DNA of 64,000 nucleotides from positions 3,782,001-3,846,000 of the forward strand of contig NZ_OY762229.1 of assembly GCF_963665355.1 (NCBI RefSeq), written 5' to 3'. The stretch comes from an uncultured Desulfobacter sp. Lineage in GTDB: Bacteria > Desulfobacterota > Desulfobacteria > Desulfobacterales > Desulfobacteraceae. Below are positions 1 through 8,365 of this stretch, piece after piece. The stretch's first letter is position 1, and each line of letters starts with the position of its first letter. Under the pieces are notes generated by a model. That model saw nothing but the letters and a program-made list of their open reading frames with translations. It was not told the origin of the DNA and did not search any database. The position numbers and the translations under genes were made by a program.

Positions 1-198
1 CAGGGCCACACCCTGCATGGGGGCATACTGGTTAAATCCCTCTGTCATATAATGCCGCACACGGTCGATGAGTTCAGGATTGACATCAAAGTCCGGGAAG
101 CCCTGGGACAGGTTGATGGCCCCGCACTGTGCCGCAAGGCCCGACATGACGGTAAAAATAGTGACTCCCACGTCCGGGAGCTTGGACTCAAGTTTCAT
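1..198 (-). CDS. Methionine/kynurenine-type PLP aminotransferase, N-terminal part (cut by window start)
   Basis: Only the first 66 codons are visible; the gene runs leftward out of the window. The ATG at 198 is preceded by an AGGTGA ribosome binding site. The N-terminus contains INLSQGFPDFD and, further on, FNQYAPMQG. This is the characteristic start of class I/II fold-type I aminotransferases of the YbdL (methionine aminotransferase)/kynurenine-oxoglutarate transaminase group, where the segment forms part of the substrate pocket. The PLP lysine and the rest of the protein lie outside the window, so substrate cannot be judged. It is divergent from the SPFH gene, across about 240 bp with no other gene. 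Confidence 0.8.
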   Translation of the reverse strand, partial: MKLESKLPDVGVTIFTVMSGLAAQCGAINLSQGFPDFDVNPELIDRVRHYMTEGFNQYAPMQGVAL

Positions 199-438
199 GG
201 TTCACCTAAATGCTTTGTTTATCTGTTCTGCCGTGAACTGCCGGCACGAAATCGGCAGAATCTAACACAGTCTTGCCATTACGTGCAAGGAGTGTTAAAT
301 CTTAATTTAAAACCAGTTGCATTCCTTCAGACATTTTAACCTTACACCTGAATCCTGCCGGAAACGAAATTGACATTGTGCCGTTGTCATACACAATTGC
401 CGGGCAGGGCATGCGGAAGAGGGAAAGGAAAAACCATA

Positions 439-1572
439 ATGGGCAACGACAACCTTATTTTCCTTGAAAACATTGAGTGGTTCGACGATTCGGGCAACCA
501 GCTGGTGCAGCGCATCCCCGGCCATGGGTCAGGCGAGATCAAGTGGGGCGCCCAGTTGACTGTCCGGGAGAGCCAGGCGGCTGTATTCGTTTACCAGGGC
601 AAAGCAGTGGAAGCCTTTGGACCCGGAAGACATACACTGAAAACCCTCAATATTCCGGTTCTCACAAAAATCGCCAGCCTTCCCTGGGGCATGAGCAGCC
701 CTCTGCGGGCAGAAGTCTATTTTGTGAACATGAAGACTTTCACGAACTTGACCTGGGGCACCCGGGACCCGGTGGCTTTCAAGGATTCACAGTTGGGCCT
801 GATACGGCTCAGGGCCCATGGGATATTCAATTTACAGGTGGTCCAGCCCGTACTGTTCGTCAACCGCATGGTGGGAACCCAAGGGACCTTCACGGCTGAT
901 ACGGTGGAAGAGTACCTGAACCGGGTTATAGTTTCCCGGTTCAACGATTACATGGGAGAGACCCTGGACTCCATACTCAGTCTACCGTCCCGGTACGACG
1001 CCCTGGCCGAGGCCCTGACCCGGCGCCTGGAGAAAGATTTCCGGCATTTCGGCCTTCGTCTTACCCATTTGTACATGAACGCCATCACACCGCCCCCGGA
1101 AGTCCAGAAAGCCATTGATGATAAAAGCCGCATGTCCCTGTTCCAGGACATGAACAAGCTCATGAAGATGAAGGCGGCCATGGCCATGGAGAGCGCTGCC
1201 CAATCCGATACGAATGCCTCGGGCGGAATGGGTATGGGAATGGGCATGATGATGCCGGCACTGTTCTCCCGGTATCTCAGCGAACCGGACCCGGGTCCGG
1301 GGGGGGCTCCCGGAAGTGTGGCCCAGGCCCAGTGCCCGGAATGTCAGGCAGCCATTCCCGCCAACGCCCGGTTCTGCCCCATGTGCGGCCACCAGCAGGT
1401 CATTTTCCAACAGTGCGAACACTGCGGTAAAAACCTTACACCCTCGGCAAAGTTCTGCCCCAGGTGCGGCAAGCCCGTGAACGGCAAACAAGGACCCCGA
1501 ATCTGCACCCGGTGCGGCGCTGAAGACCTTACCGACGCGCTGTTCTGCAACCAGTGCGGAGAGAAATATTAG
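439..1572 (+). CDS. SPFH-domain protein with three C-terminal zinc ribbons (YdjI/virion-core-like)
   Basis: A 377-residue protein. Residues about 20-250 look like the SPFH/band-7-like domain of the bacterial YdjI family (often annotated as virion core protein). A methionine/glycine-rich linker follows (GGMGMGMGMMMP, about 262-277), then three zinc ribbons from residue 299 onward, with paired CPEC/CPMC, CEHC/CPRC and CTRC/CNQC knuckles. The ATG at 439 was preferred over an in-frame start 69 bases upstream because a purine-rich AGGGAAAGGA lies just before it and the family normally begins near this point. There is no signal peptide, so it is cytosolic or membrane-peripheral. It is followed after 13 bp by another zinc-ribbon protein, probably in one operon. 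The biochemical role is not known; SPFH proteins generally scaffold membrane patches. Confidence 0.75.
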   Translation: MGNDNLIFLENIEWFDDSGNQLVQRIPGHGSGEIKWGAQLTVRESQAAVFVYQGKAVEAFGPGRHTLKTLNIPVLTKIASLPWGMSSPLRAEVYFVNMKTFTNLTWGTRDPVAFKDSQLGLIRLRAHGIFNLQVVQPVLFVNRMVGTQGTFTADTVEEYLNRVIVSRFNDYMGETLDSILSLPSRYDALAEALTRRLEKDFRHFGLRLTHLYMNAITPPPEVQKAIDDKSRMSLFQDMNKLMKMKAAMAMESAAQSDTNASGGMGMGMGMMMPALFSRYLSEPDPGPGGAPGSVAQAQCPECQAAIPANARFCPMCGHQQVIFQQCEHCGKNLTPSAKFCPRCGKPVNGKQGPRICTRCGAEDLTDALFCNQCGEKY

Positions 1573-1585
1573 CCGCTGACCCAGG

Positions 1586-2821
1586 ATGACGGCGCACAGA
1601 TTCAACATCGACTATCAATGCCCCCAGTGCGGGGCTCCGGCAAACCTTGACGAGGATGCCCGCATCCTGGATTGCAGGTTCTGCCGGGTTCGCTCCCTGA
1701 TCACTGCCGAGCCCTTTTTCAGGTATACCCTGCCCAGCCATGCCCCTGCGGGAAAAAAGCTGATCTGGTTTCCTTACTGGCGGTTCAAGGGCATGGTTTT
1801 TCTATGTTCTGCCTCGGGAATAACCAACCGTTTCGCCGACATCAGTCTGCAGGCCGTGGGATCACTGTCGTTTCCGGTTTCCGTTGGGCTCAGAAGCCAG
1901 ACCCAGGCCCTCAGAGTCCTTTCGCCGGATCTTGAGGGAGAGTTTCTCAAACCTGTTGTCCCGCTAAAAACAGTTGTCGGTCAGCTTCCCGGCCGGTTTG
2001 CTTCGGAGCACGATGAAGCCGTGGCATACGAGGCCGTGATCGGTGAAACCTCAAGTCTGATCTATGCGCCTTTTTACCCGGATCGTGCCCTGATGGACGG
2101 ATTGACCAACAAGTTCGCACTGCCGGGCGCTGATGAACTGCCGGATCTGTCCGGTCTTGCCCGGGAGCAGGTTCAGCCCGGTATTCGGTTCATCCCGGCC
2201 ATGTGCCCGGAGTGCGGTTGTGATCTGGAGGCAGCTGCCGACGCCCTGGTGTTGAAATGCATGCGGTGTGAAACCTTGTGGCAGGTATCACGCCAGGGTC
2301 TGTCCCCCGTTCATCCGGTGGTCCTGGCCGGGGAAGGCCCGGGTGACATCTATCTGCCTTTCTGGCGGATCCAGGCCCAAATCACGGGAATCGCCCTGGA
2401 CACCATGGCGGACCTTGCACGCTTTGCCAATCTTCCCGTGGCCGTTAAGCCGTCATGGCAATCCATCCGGTTCCGTTTCTGGTGTCCCGCCTTCAAACTC
2501 AGGCCAGGCCCGCTTATCCAGACTGCGTCACGGGTGACTCTGTCCCAGTGGCGTCTGCCCCTGGAGCGTCGATTTCCGGAAGGAAGACTTTTTTCAGTGA
2601 ACCTGCCCCTTGGGCAGGCCGCCAAGAGCATGGTTCTGGTTCTTGCCCATGTGATACGGCCCAGCACTGAGATGGAGGAGATGGTTAAGCGGATTAAGAT
2701 TACTCCCCGGCGCAGCTCTCTGGTTTTTCTTCCTTTTCGTGAGACCGGACCCGACTATGTTCAGGATCGTCTCAGTCTTGCCGTGAACAAGACCATGGCC
2801 GGGCTTGCCGCCGTCCGCTGA
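1586..2821 (+). CDS. Zinc-ribbon protein of unknown function, partner of the SPFH gene
   Basis: A 411-residue protein beginning with a zinc ribbon (CPQCG near residue 12, CRFC near 32). A second ribbon sits in the middle (CPECG about residue 208, CMRCE about 229). The two halves look like a duplicated ribbon plus beta-rich domain; after each ribbon a similar FPYWRFKG or LPFWRIQA motif appears, so the protein may be an internal duplication. I see no catalytic motif, signal peptide or membrane segment. It starts 13 bp after the SPFH/zinc-ribbon gene and ends 16 bp before the convergent GGDEF gene. The tight spacing and shared ribbon type suggest that the two products work together, but no function can be assigned. 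Confidence 0.7.
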   Translation: MTAHRFNIDYQCPQCGAPANLDEDARILDCRFCRVRSLITAEPFFRYTLPSHAPAGKKLIWFPYWRFKGMVFLCSASGITNRFADISLQAVGSLSFPVSVGLRSQTQALRVLSPDLEGEFLKPVVPLKTVVGQLPGRFASEHDEAVAYEAVIGETSSLIYAPFYPDRALMDGLTNKFALPGADELPDLSGLAREQVQPGIRFIPAMCPECGCDLEAAADALVLKCMRCETLWQVSRQGLSPVHPVVLAGEGPGDIYLPFWRIQAQITGIALDTMADLARFANLPVAVKPSWQSIRFRFWCPAFKLRPGPLIQTASRVTLSQWRLPLERRFPEGRLFSVNLPLGQAAKSMVLVLAHVIRPSTEMEEMVKRIKITPRRSSLVFLPFRETGPDYVQDRLSLAVNKTMAGLAAVR

Positions 2822-2837
2822 GTGAAAGGCGTCTATT

Positions 2838-4316
2838 CTAATACGAAATAAACCGGCCAATAGCGTTCTTGCCGGTTTGTTTGATGGCGAACAGGGCGTG
2901 GTCAGCCGCGGCAATCAGCTCATTGAGATCGGTGGCGTGGTCCGGAAACGTGGCGACACCAAAACTGGCGGTTAGATTGACTTCAACCCCCTTATCCAGG
3001 ACATAAACCGTGTCTCTTATTAATGTGCGGATTTCATCGGCTTTCCCCAGGGCATGCTCTATCTGCATCCCCGGCAGTACAACCACGAATTCATCCCCGG
3101 CGTAGGCCACGGCAAAGGCCGGTTGTTCCAGGCAGCTGTCAATGGAGTGAGCCACCTTGCGGATTGCGTGGGAGCCATTGATGTGTCCGTAAGTGTCCAC
3201 AACCCTTTTAAAATAATCCATGTCCATGAATATTAGAGAAACCGGCGTCCCGGTTCTTTGGGCATGTTCAACCTTTTTAGCCAGAGCCTGGTACAGGTAG
3301 CGCTGGTTGTACAGGCCGGTGAGGCCATCCCGGAAAGCCTGTTCCCGAAACCGGCGTTCGCTCTCTTTTAAGGCGGCTTCTGCGGCTTTACGCTGGGAAA
3401 TGTCCACCATGGCAATTGCCACCCGCTCCAGGGTTTCCTCGTGGCCGGAAATAACCAGGGATTTAGCCAGGACAGTTTTGCGTTTGCCGCTGGTGGTCAC
3501 CAGAGCGGTCTCCCTTTCCACATCGGGATTTCCTTCGGCCGCCACCAGGATGACTTCCCGGGCCATGCTTAAAAACTCTTCCACATCAGTGGGCAAAAAG
3601 GCGCCGTCAGGCGGTTCATGAATGCAGATCCCCATGAGTTTTAAAAACGCCAGGTTGTAATCGGCCGTTTTAATCAGCTCCCAGCAGTGAAGAATCTGTT
3701 GGGGTTGCTGGTCCAGAAACTGCTTGAAATCTGAAACCCCGTCTGCCCGAAGCTGTTCCAAATACTGCTTTAAATCGGAAACGTCCCATTCAACCAGGGC
3801 AATGGGGGCGGACTGAAACAACTGACGGTAACGCCTTTCACTGTCCTTGAGTGCATCTTCTGCCTGCTTGAGATGGGTATAGTTCTCCACCATGGCCAAA
3901 ACACCGTTGACTGTGCCTTGATCATCCATTATGGGGCTCAGATAGTAGCGCAGATGGATATGATTTCCCTGGGGGGCGGTATGGGGATGGTCCACCACAA
4001 TGGCTCGTTTTTTAACAATGCAGCGCTGGATATCAGCATGAACCCCTGAAAGGGCAATGGCCTCACAGTTCATAAGATTAACAGGTGCCATATTCAGGTT
4101 GGGATGCCAGGACAACAGCTCACACATCTTGCGGTTGATGCCGATAAGGTTGCCTTGCATATCAATGGTGAACATCCCCAACGGCGCACTGTCACCAATT
4201 AACCTGTTTCGCTTTTCAAAGTTCATCAGGGCCTCTTCGGCCTTCAGGTACCGCTGTTCGATACCTTTTAAATGCGCCAGCTGCCGGCGCAGATCCTCGA
4301 TTTCCGATGTGGTCAT
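2838..4316 (-). CDS. PAS-PAS-GGDEF diguanylate cyclase
   Basis: A 492-residue soluble protein. A short N-terminal coiled coil is followed by a PAS domain (about 37-150), a second, longer PAS-like region (about 165-315) and a GGDEF domain (about 325-490). The active-site loop reads AGDEF rather than GGDEF, a variant compatible with cyclase activity, and the GLYNQRYL and FMDMDYFK motifs for GTP and metal binding are present. No RxxD product-inhibition site is visible five residues upstream of the loop. It probably makes c-di-GMP in response to a signal sensed by the cytosolic PAS domains. It has no transmembrane segment and appears monocistronic. The 242-bp gap on its 5' side contains only a small CCGGG/CCCGG hairpin near 4483. 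Confidence 0.85.
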   Translation of the reverse strand: MTTSEIEDLRRQLAHLKGIEQRYLKAEEALMNFEKRNRLIGDSAPLGMFTIDMQGNLIGINRKMCELLSWHPNLNMAPVNLMNCEAIALSGVHADIQRCIVKKRAIVVDHPHTAPQGNHIHLRYYLSPIMDDQGTVNGVLAMVENYTHLKQAEDALKDSERRYRQLFQSAPIALVEWDVSDLKQYLEQLRADGVSDFKQFLDQQPQQILHCWELIKTADYNLAFLKLMGICIHEPPDGAFLPTDVEEFLSMAREVILVAAEGNPDVERETALVTTSGKRKTVLAKSLVISGHEETLERVAIAMVDISQRKAAEAALKESERRFREQAFRDGLTGLYNQRYLYQALAKKVEHAQRTGTPVSLIFMDMDYFKRVVDTYGHINGSHAIRKVAHSIDSCLEQPAFAVAYAGDEFVVVLPGMQIEHALGKADEIRTLIRDTVYVLDKGVEVNLTASFGVATFPDHATDLNELIAAADHALFAIKQTGKNAIGRFISY

Positions 4317-4558
4317 TTCTATTTTTATATTAATGGTTTATCCTTGTTACCCCACTGGCAGGTAAAAATATAACAGATTAAAATCGATTCTTTTTACCGA
4401 ATATGCATGAATCAGGTCAATGGTTTCCTTTATTGTTTCTTTCATATTGCCCAAGGCTGATAAACATCCTGCACCAACCACCCCGGGACGACCCGGTATG
4501 TTATTGCAGTTTTTATATCACTTGGAATTACAGGGGAATGAAGAGAAGTCGGGCTTGA

Positions 4559-6991
4559 TTAGAGCAGGGAGTAGGGATCAACATCTATGGCAATAGAAAC
4601 GGATTTAACCTTCTGGATAACCGGATCCTGGACCATGGCTGATACCAGCCTGCTCAGATTGCCCGATGAGGCTCCTTTAACAAGTATCTGCCACCTGAAG
4701 CGCGATGAGATTTTCTGGATGGCCGCCTCAATGGGGCCCAGGATCTGGGCTTTGGGTTCCCGGGTATTAAGCTTTCCAAGAATCTCTGCGGCAAGTTGGG
4801 CATGATTCCTTGTCTGTTCAGCATTTTTTCCTGAAATTTTGAGCTGAATCATCCGGGAGAACGGCGGATAGGTCAGCGCCTTTCTGAAAGGGGTTTCCTG
4901 GTTGAAAAATTCAAGGTAATCCTGATTGCGGGCCGCTTGAATGGTGAAATGATCCGGGTTAAAAGTCTGCATGATCACCCGGCCCGGTTCCTGCCCCCGG
5001 CCGGCCCGGCCCGCCACCTGGGCCAGCAGTTGAAAGGTGCGTTCACTGGCTCTGAAATCAGGCAGGCTTAGGCTTAGATCCGCACAAATCACCCCTACCA
5101 GGGTAATAGACGGAAAATCGTGGCCCTTGGCCAGCATCTGGGTGCCCACAATAATATCCACGGTGCGGTTGCGGATCTGGCGCAAAATTGTGAGCGTACT
5201 GCCTTTTTTTGCCGTGGAATCCTGGTCCACCCGGGCCACCCGGGCATCGGGAAAAAGGGTTTTCAGCATGGATTCAATTTTTTCCGTGCCAAACCCCAGA
5301 TTCCTTATTTTTCCGGTGCCGCAGTCGGGGCACCGGATGTCGGATGTGAAAACATGCCCGCACAGATGGCACTTATACTGATCTTCGCCCTTGTGAAAGG
5401 TCATAGTTACATCACAATGGGGACACCCCAGGGTTTTTCCACAGGAGGCGCATAGGGGAAAGGTGGAAAACCCCCGGCGGTTTAAAAAGATCAAAGCCTG
5501 GTTGCCCTTTTCAAGGCAGGACCGGACAGCCCGGCCAAGCTCCGGGGTGATGATCCGGTCCGTGTAACAGTCGCCTCCCTGGTATTTTTTCATATCCACC
5601 AGGGTGATATCGGGCAGCGTCTGGTTGTTCACCCGCCGGGTCAGTTCCAGTTTGAAAAATTTTTCAGACATCACATTCTGACATGACTGCACCGAAGGCG
5701 TGGCAGACCCCAGCACCACGGGGCAGTTGTGCATTTTTGCCCGGACCACGGCAAGGTCCCGGGCATTATAGCGCAGGCCCGATTCCTGTTTATAGGAATA
5801 GTCGTGCTCCTCATCCACAATGATAATGCCGATGTTCCGGATCGGCGTAAAAATGGCAGATCTGGCGCCAATAACAATATTGACTTTTTCATGACTGATT
5901 TTCCGCCACTGATCCAGACGTTCTCCCTGGGAAAGCATGGAGTGGATCACAGCAATGTTTTCACCAAACCTTGCTCTGAAACGCCTTTCGGTCTGGGAAA
6001 TCAGGGCAATCTCCGGCACCAGTACTATGGCTCCCTTGCCTTTTGCCACGGCATCGGCCACCAGGCGCATATAGACTTCGGTCTTGCCCGATCCGGTCAC
6101 GCCTACCAGAAGGCAGGGCGAAAAAACATCTCCGCGGTCCTGAATCTGTTTTACAACAGCGTTCTGTTCTTGGGTCAGTTCAGGCGGGGTATCCGGTGTT
6201 ACCGGGTCTCCTAAAGGATCTCTGAACACCCGGCGGTTGACCACGTTCAGCCACCCGGCCTCGGCCATGGGTTTGATCAGGTTCGGTGCTGTGGGGACAT
6301 GGCGTTTCAGGCTGGTCAAAGAAACCTCCCCGGCCTCCCGGACCATGGCAAGGATCTTCTGGCGTTTGGCTGACATCCGGAGTTGTTGCGTCTGAAGCTT
6401 TTCGGGCAGGGAAATGAATTTTTCGGTTTTGATCCCGGCGGTTTCCTTTTGAAGTACGGCCGTGACCTGCACCAGGTCTTTTTTTTCAAGACGACGCAAG
6501 ACCGCAGCCCCGGCAGGGTCCCGGCGGGAAAGAGCTTTCAAAGAGATCCCGTTTTTTGCATTTGCCAGGCCTATAATCCTGGCTTCTTCCCGGGCAAGAT
6601 CCCCGGCATCAAGAGCTTGTGCGCCCTTAACCGTGGCAAAAGCGCAAACGACATCCATGCAGTCCAGGCCGGCCGGCATTGCCGCTTTAATGGTGTCCCC
6701 TAAAGGATATATATAATAGTTTGCCACCCATTTGAAAAATTCGATGTCAGATTCGGGGAACAGGGGATGGTCATCCAGCAGATCCAGTACCTCTTTTGTC
6801 TTATATGGCCCGCTTTCCGGTTTTTCCTCCAGAATATAGCCTGTGACCCTGCGCCGCCCGAACGGCACCAGCACCCTCATGCCGGGACAGGCATCGTCCC
6901 GGAACTTATCTGGAATCCGGTAAACAAAAGTCTGGTTCACAGGCAGGGTCACTGCGACCTCAATGTAGTCCGTGGATATCATGGGGGACAT
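4559..6991 (-). CDS. priA: Primosomal replication protein N' (PriA helicase)
   Basis: PriA recognises stalled forks and D-loops, unwinds DNA 3'-5' and reloads the replicative helicase. The protein has the N-terminal DNA-binding region (VEVAL-type start, here YIEVAVTLPVNQTFVYRIP) and a Walker A GVTGSGKTE near residue 300. The DEEHD box, the QVAGRAGR motif of the second RecA fold and the paired zinc-binding cysteines (CASCG, CPHCD, CHLCG, CPDCG) are all present. At about 810 residues it is slightly longer than the E. coli enzyme. Three starts are possible: TTG at 7018, ATG at 6991 and ATG at 6982. None has a clear ribosome binding site, and the true start is probably one of the two ATGs. It is a single gene followed by a 242-bp gap. 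Confidence 0.95.
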   Translation of the reverse strand: MSPMISTDYIEVAVTLPVNQTFVYRIPDKFRDDACPGMRVLVPFGRRRVTGYILEEKPESGPYKTKEVLDLLDDHPLFPESDIEFFKWVANYYIYPLGDTIKAAMPAGLDCMDVVCAFATVKGAQALDAGDLAREEARIIGLANAKNGISLKALSRRDPAGAAVLRRLEKKDLVQVTAVLQKETAGIKTEKFISLPEKLQTQQLRMSAKRQKILAMVREAGEVSLTSLKRHVPTAPNLIKPMAEAGWLNVVNRRVFRDPLGDPVTPDTPPELTQEQNAVVKQIQDRGDVFSPCLLVGVTGSGKTEVYMRLVADAVAKGKGAIVLVPEIALISQTERRFRARFGENIAVIHSMLSQGERLDQWRKISHEKVNIVIGARSAIFTPIRNIGIIIVDEEHDYSYKQESGLRYNARDLAVVRAKMHNCPVVLGSATPSVQSCQNVMSEKFFKLELTRRVNNQTLPDITLVDMKKYQGGDCYTDRIITPELGRAVRSCLEKGNQALIFLNRRGFSTFPLCASCGKTLGCPHCDVTMTFHKGEDQYKCHLCGHVFTSDIRCPDCGTGKIRNLGFGTEKIESMLKTLFPDARVARVDQDSTAKKGSTLTILRQIRNRTVDIIVGTQMLAKGHDFPSITLVGVICADLSLSLPDFRASERTFQLLAQVAGRAGRGQEPGRVIMQTFNPDHFTIQAARNQDYLEFFNQETPFRKALTYPPFSRMIQLKISGKNAEQTRNHAQLAAEILGKLNTREPKAQILGPIEAAIQKISSRFRWQILVKGASSGNLSRLVSAMVQDPVIQKVKSVSIAIDVDPYSLL

Positions 6992-7077
6992 TGTGCAGGA
7001 TAAACTTGTGAATTTCAATATCCAACTATGTATCTCAAATTACATTTTTATTATTACAGATGCCCTGAAAAGGCGCC

Positions 7078-8247
7078 TTACCCCAGGGGCCTTTCCAGTA
7101 TCGTTATACCCTGGGCTTCACCAATGCCCCCGTTTCCATGAACCATGCCATATTTTGCATGACTATCTTTGACAAGCTGCTCTGTGACTTCAATCAACCC
7201 GTTCAATGCCGGATTGTTCCAAGGCGCTCGGGCGATGTTCATTCCGCCGGTAACTGTTATCTGGTGGTGTTGAAGAAAATCACTGACTTCATGGATGCTG
7301 CCTATAAAACCTTCTGTCAGCAATAATGCCATGGGTATGGGCGGGTAGCAGGTATAGGCTTCAAGCAAAAGGTTTTTATTTTGAAATTCCTGGATTATGT
7401 CTATTCGGGACTCAGTCTGGACACTCTGAAATGCTTCTTTCAGGTGAGGAAACAGATCTGTGCCTTTACCGGTGATGCTGTGAATTTCTTTTGGGGAGCC
7501 TTTGACCATGGAACATTGTGAACCCAATACCTTGACCCATCTGTCTTTGGGGATATTCAGCTGCTCAGCTGTACAATTGTTGGCGACAATAAGCCCTCCG
7601 GCAAAATCGATATTCGGATTTGCGCAGTCGGTCAGGCAAAAAAGATCTGATCCCAGGTCCCGCAGAATTTTTCCCCGTGACAGATTCAGCCGTGCCCCCG
7701 ATCTGTTCTGAAAGGTATTCAAATAGTTGTTGAAAAGATCATCGGATAATTTACGGAACTGATCATCTGAAATACCTGTTTCTCTGCAAAGCTGTCGGGC
7801 AAGAAGATCGTAGCATTGAATAAGACTGCAGTCTTCAAAGATCTCCATGGCTTTTTTTATTATCTCCTTGCCGTAGTTTTTCGTATCCGACAGCAAAGGG
7901 TCATGGCCGAAAATGAAAACAGCGTCATACAGGCCATTTCTAATTAGTTCAACAGCATCTGTAATCGCCTGGATGGGACCGGCACCTGTTTTATAGGTAT
8001 TGATTTTTTTAATGATATTACATTCCAGGATTCCGAAATAAAAACAATTGGCCGCTTCAAATGAGTGAAGAAGGGGATCAATAAAAAAATATGCGATCCG
8101 CTTATTCTGTGCCTCCAATATGTTGTTAATTCCCATGGCGCCATGAAAGCGCTCTTTCATAAGCTGGGGTGACAGCGTATTGGCTTGCTGAAAAGAAATC
8201 TTTTTTGAGTAGATGATTTGAGCGTCCATAACTATCCGGATTTGCAC
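7078..8247 (-). CDS. Thiolase-fold protein lacking the catalytic cysteine
   Basis: A 389-residue protein. Its C-terminal half carries thiolase-superfamily signatures: a VTGGMNIARAPWNNPALN segment matching the TGG...GN.Y of SCP2-type thiolases, and a closing HGNGGIGEAQGITILER that matches the GGG...ER end of thiolases. The N-terminal nucleophile position, normally CASG within 'N..CASG..A', reads YKTGAGPIQAI, so the acyl-accepting cysteine appears to be missing. It is therefore probably not a standard acetyl-CoA acetyltransferase. It may be an acyl-CoA or lipid-transfer-like protein, or a structural partner. The GTG start at 8247 has AGGA five bases upstream; an ATG six codons later is an alternative. 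It appears to be monocistronic. Confidence 0.6.
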   Translation of the reverse strand: MQIRIVMDAQIIYSKKISFQQANTLSPQLMKERFHGAMGINNILEAQNKRIAYFFIDPLLHSFEAANCFYFGILECNIIKKINTYKTGAGPIQAITDAVELIRNGLYDAVFIFGHDPLLSDTKNYGKEIIKKAMEIFEDCSLIQCYDLLARQLCRETGISDDQFRKLSDDLFNNYLNTFQNRSGARLNLSRGKILRDLGSDLFCLTDCANPNIDFAGGLIVANNCTAEQLNIPKDRWVKVLGSQCSMVKGSPKEIHSITGKGTDLFPHLKEAFQSVQTESRIDIIQEFQNKNLLLEAYTCYPPIPMALLLTEGFIGSIHEVSDFLQHHQITVTGGMNIARAPWNNPALNGLIEVTEQLVKDSHAKYGMVHGNGGIGEAQGITILERPLG

Positions 8248-8365
8248 TTTATCCTAAATTTACAACCCATCGCCTTTTACAGGTTTGCGGTCTATAACTT
8301 TGGATCCTTTGATCTTCAGGCGTGGAGATCTTCTGGAAACGCTTGGATCACATGACTGGGTCGCG

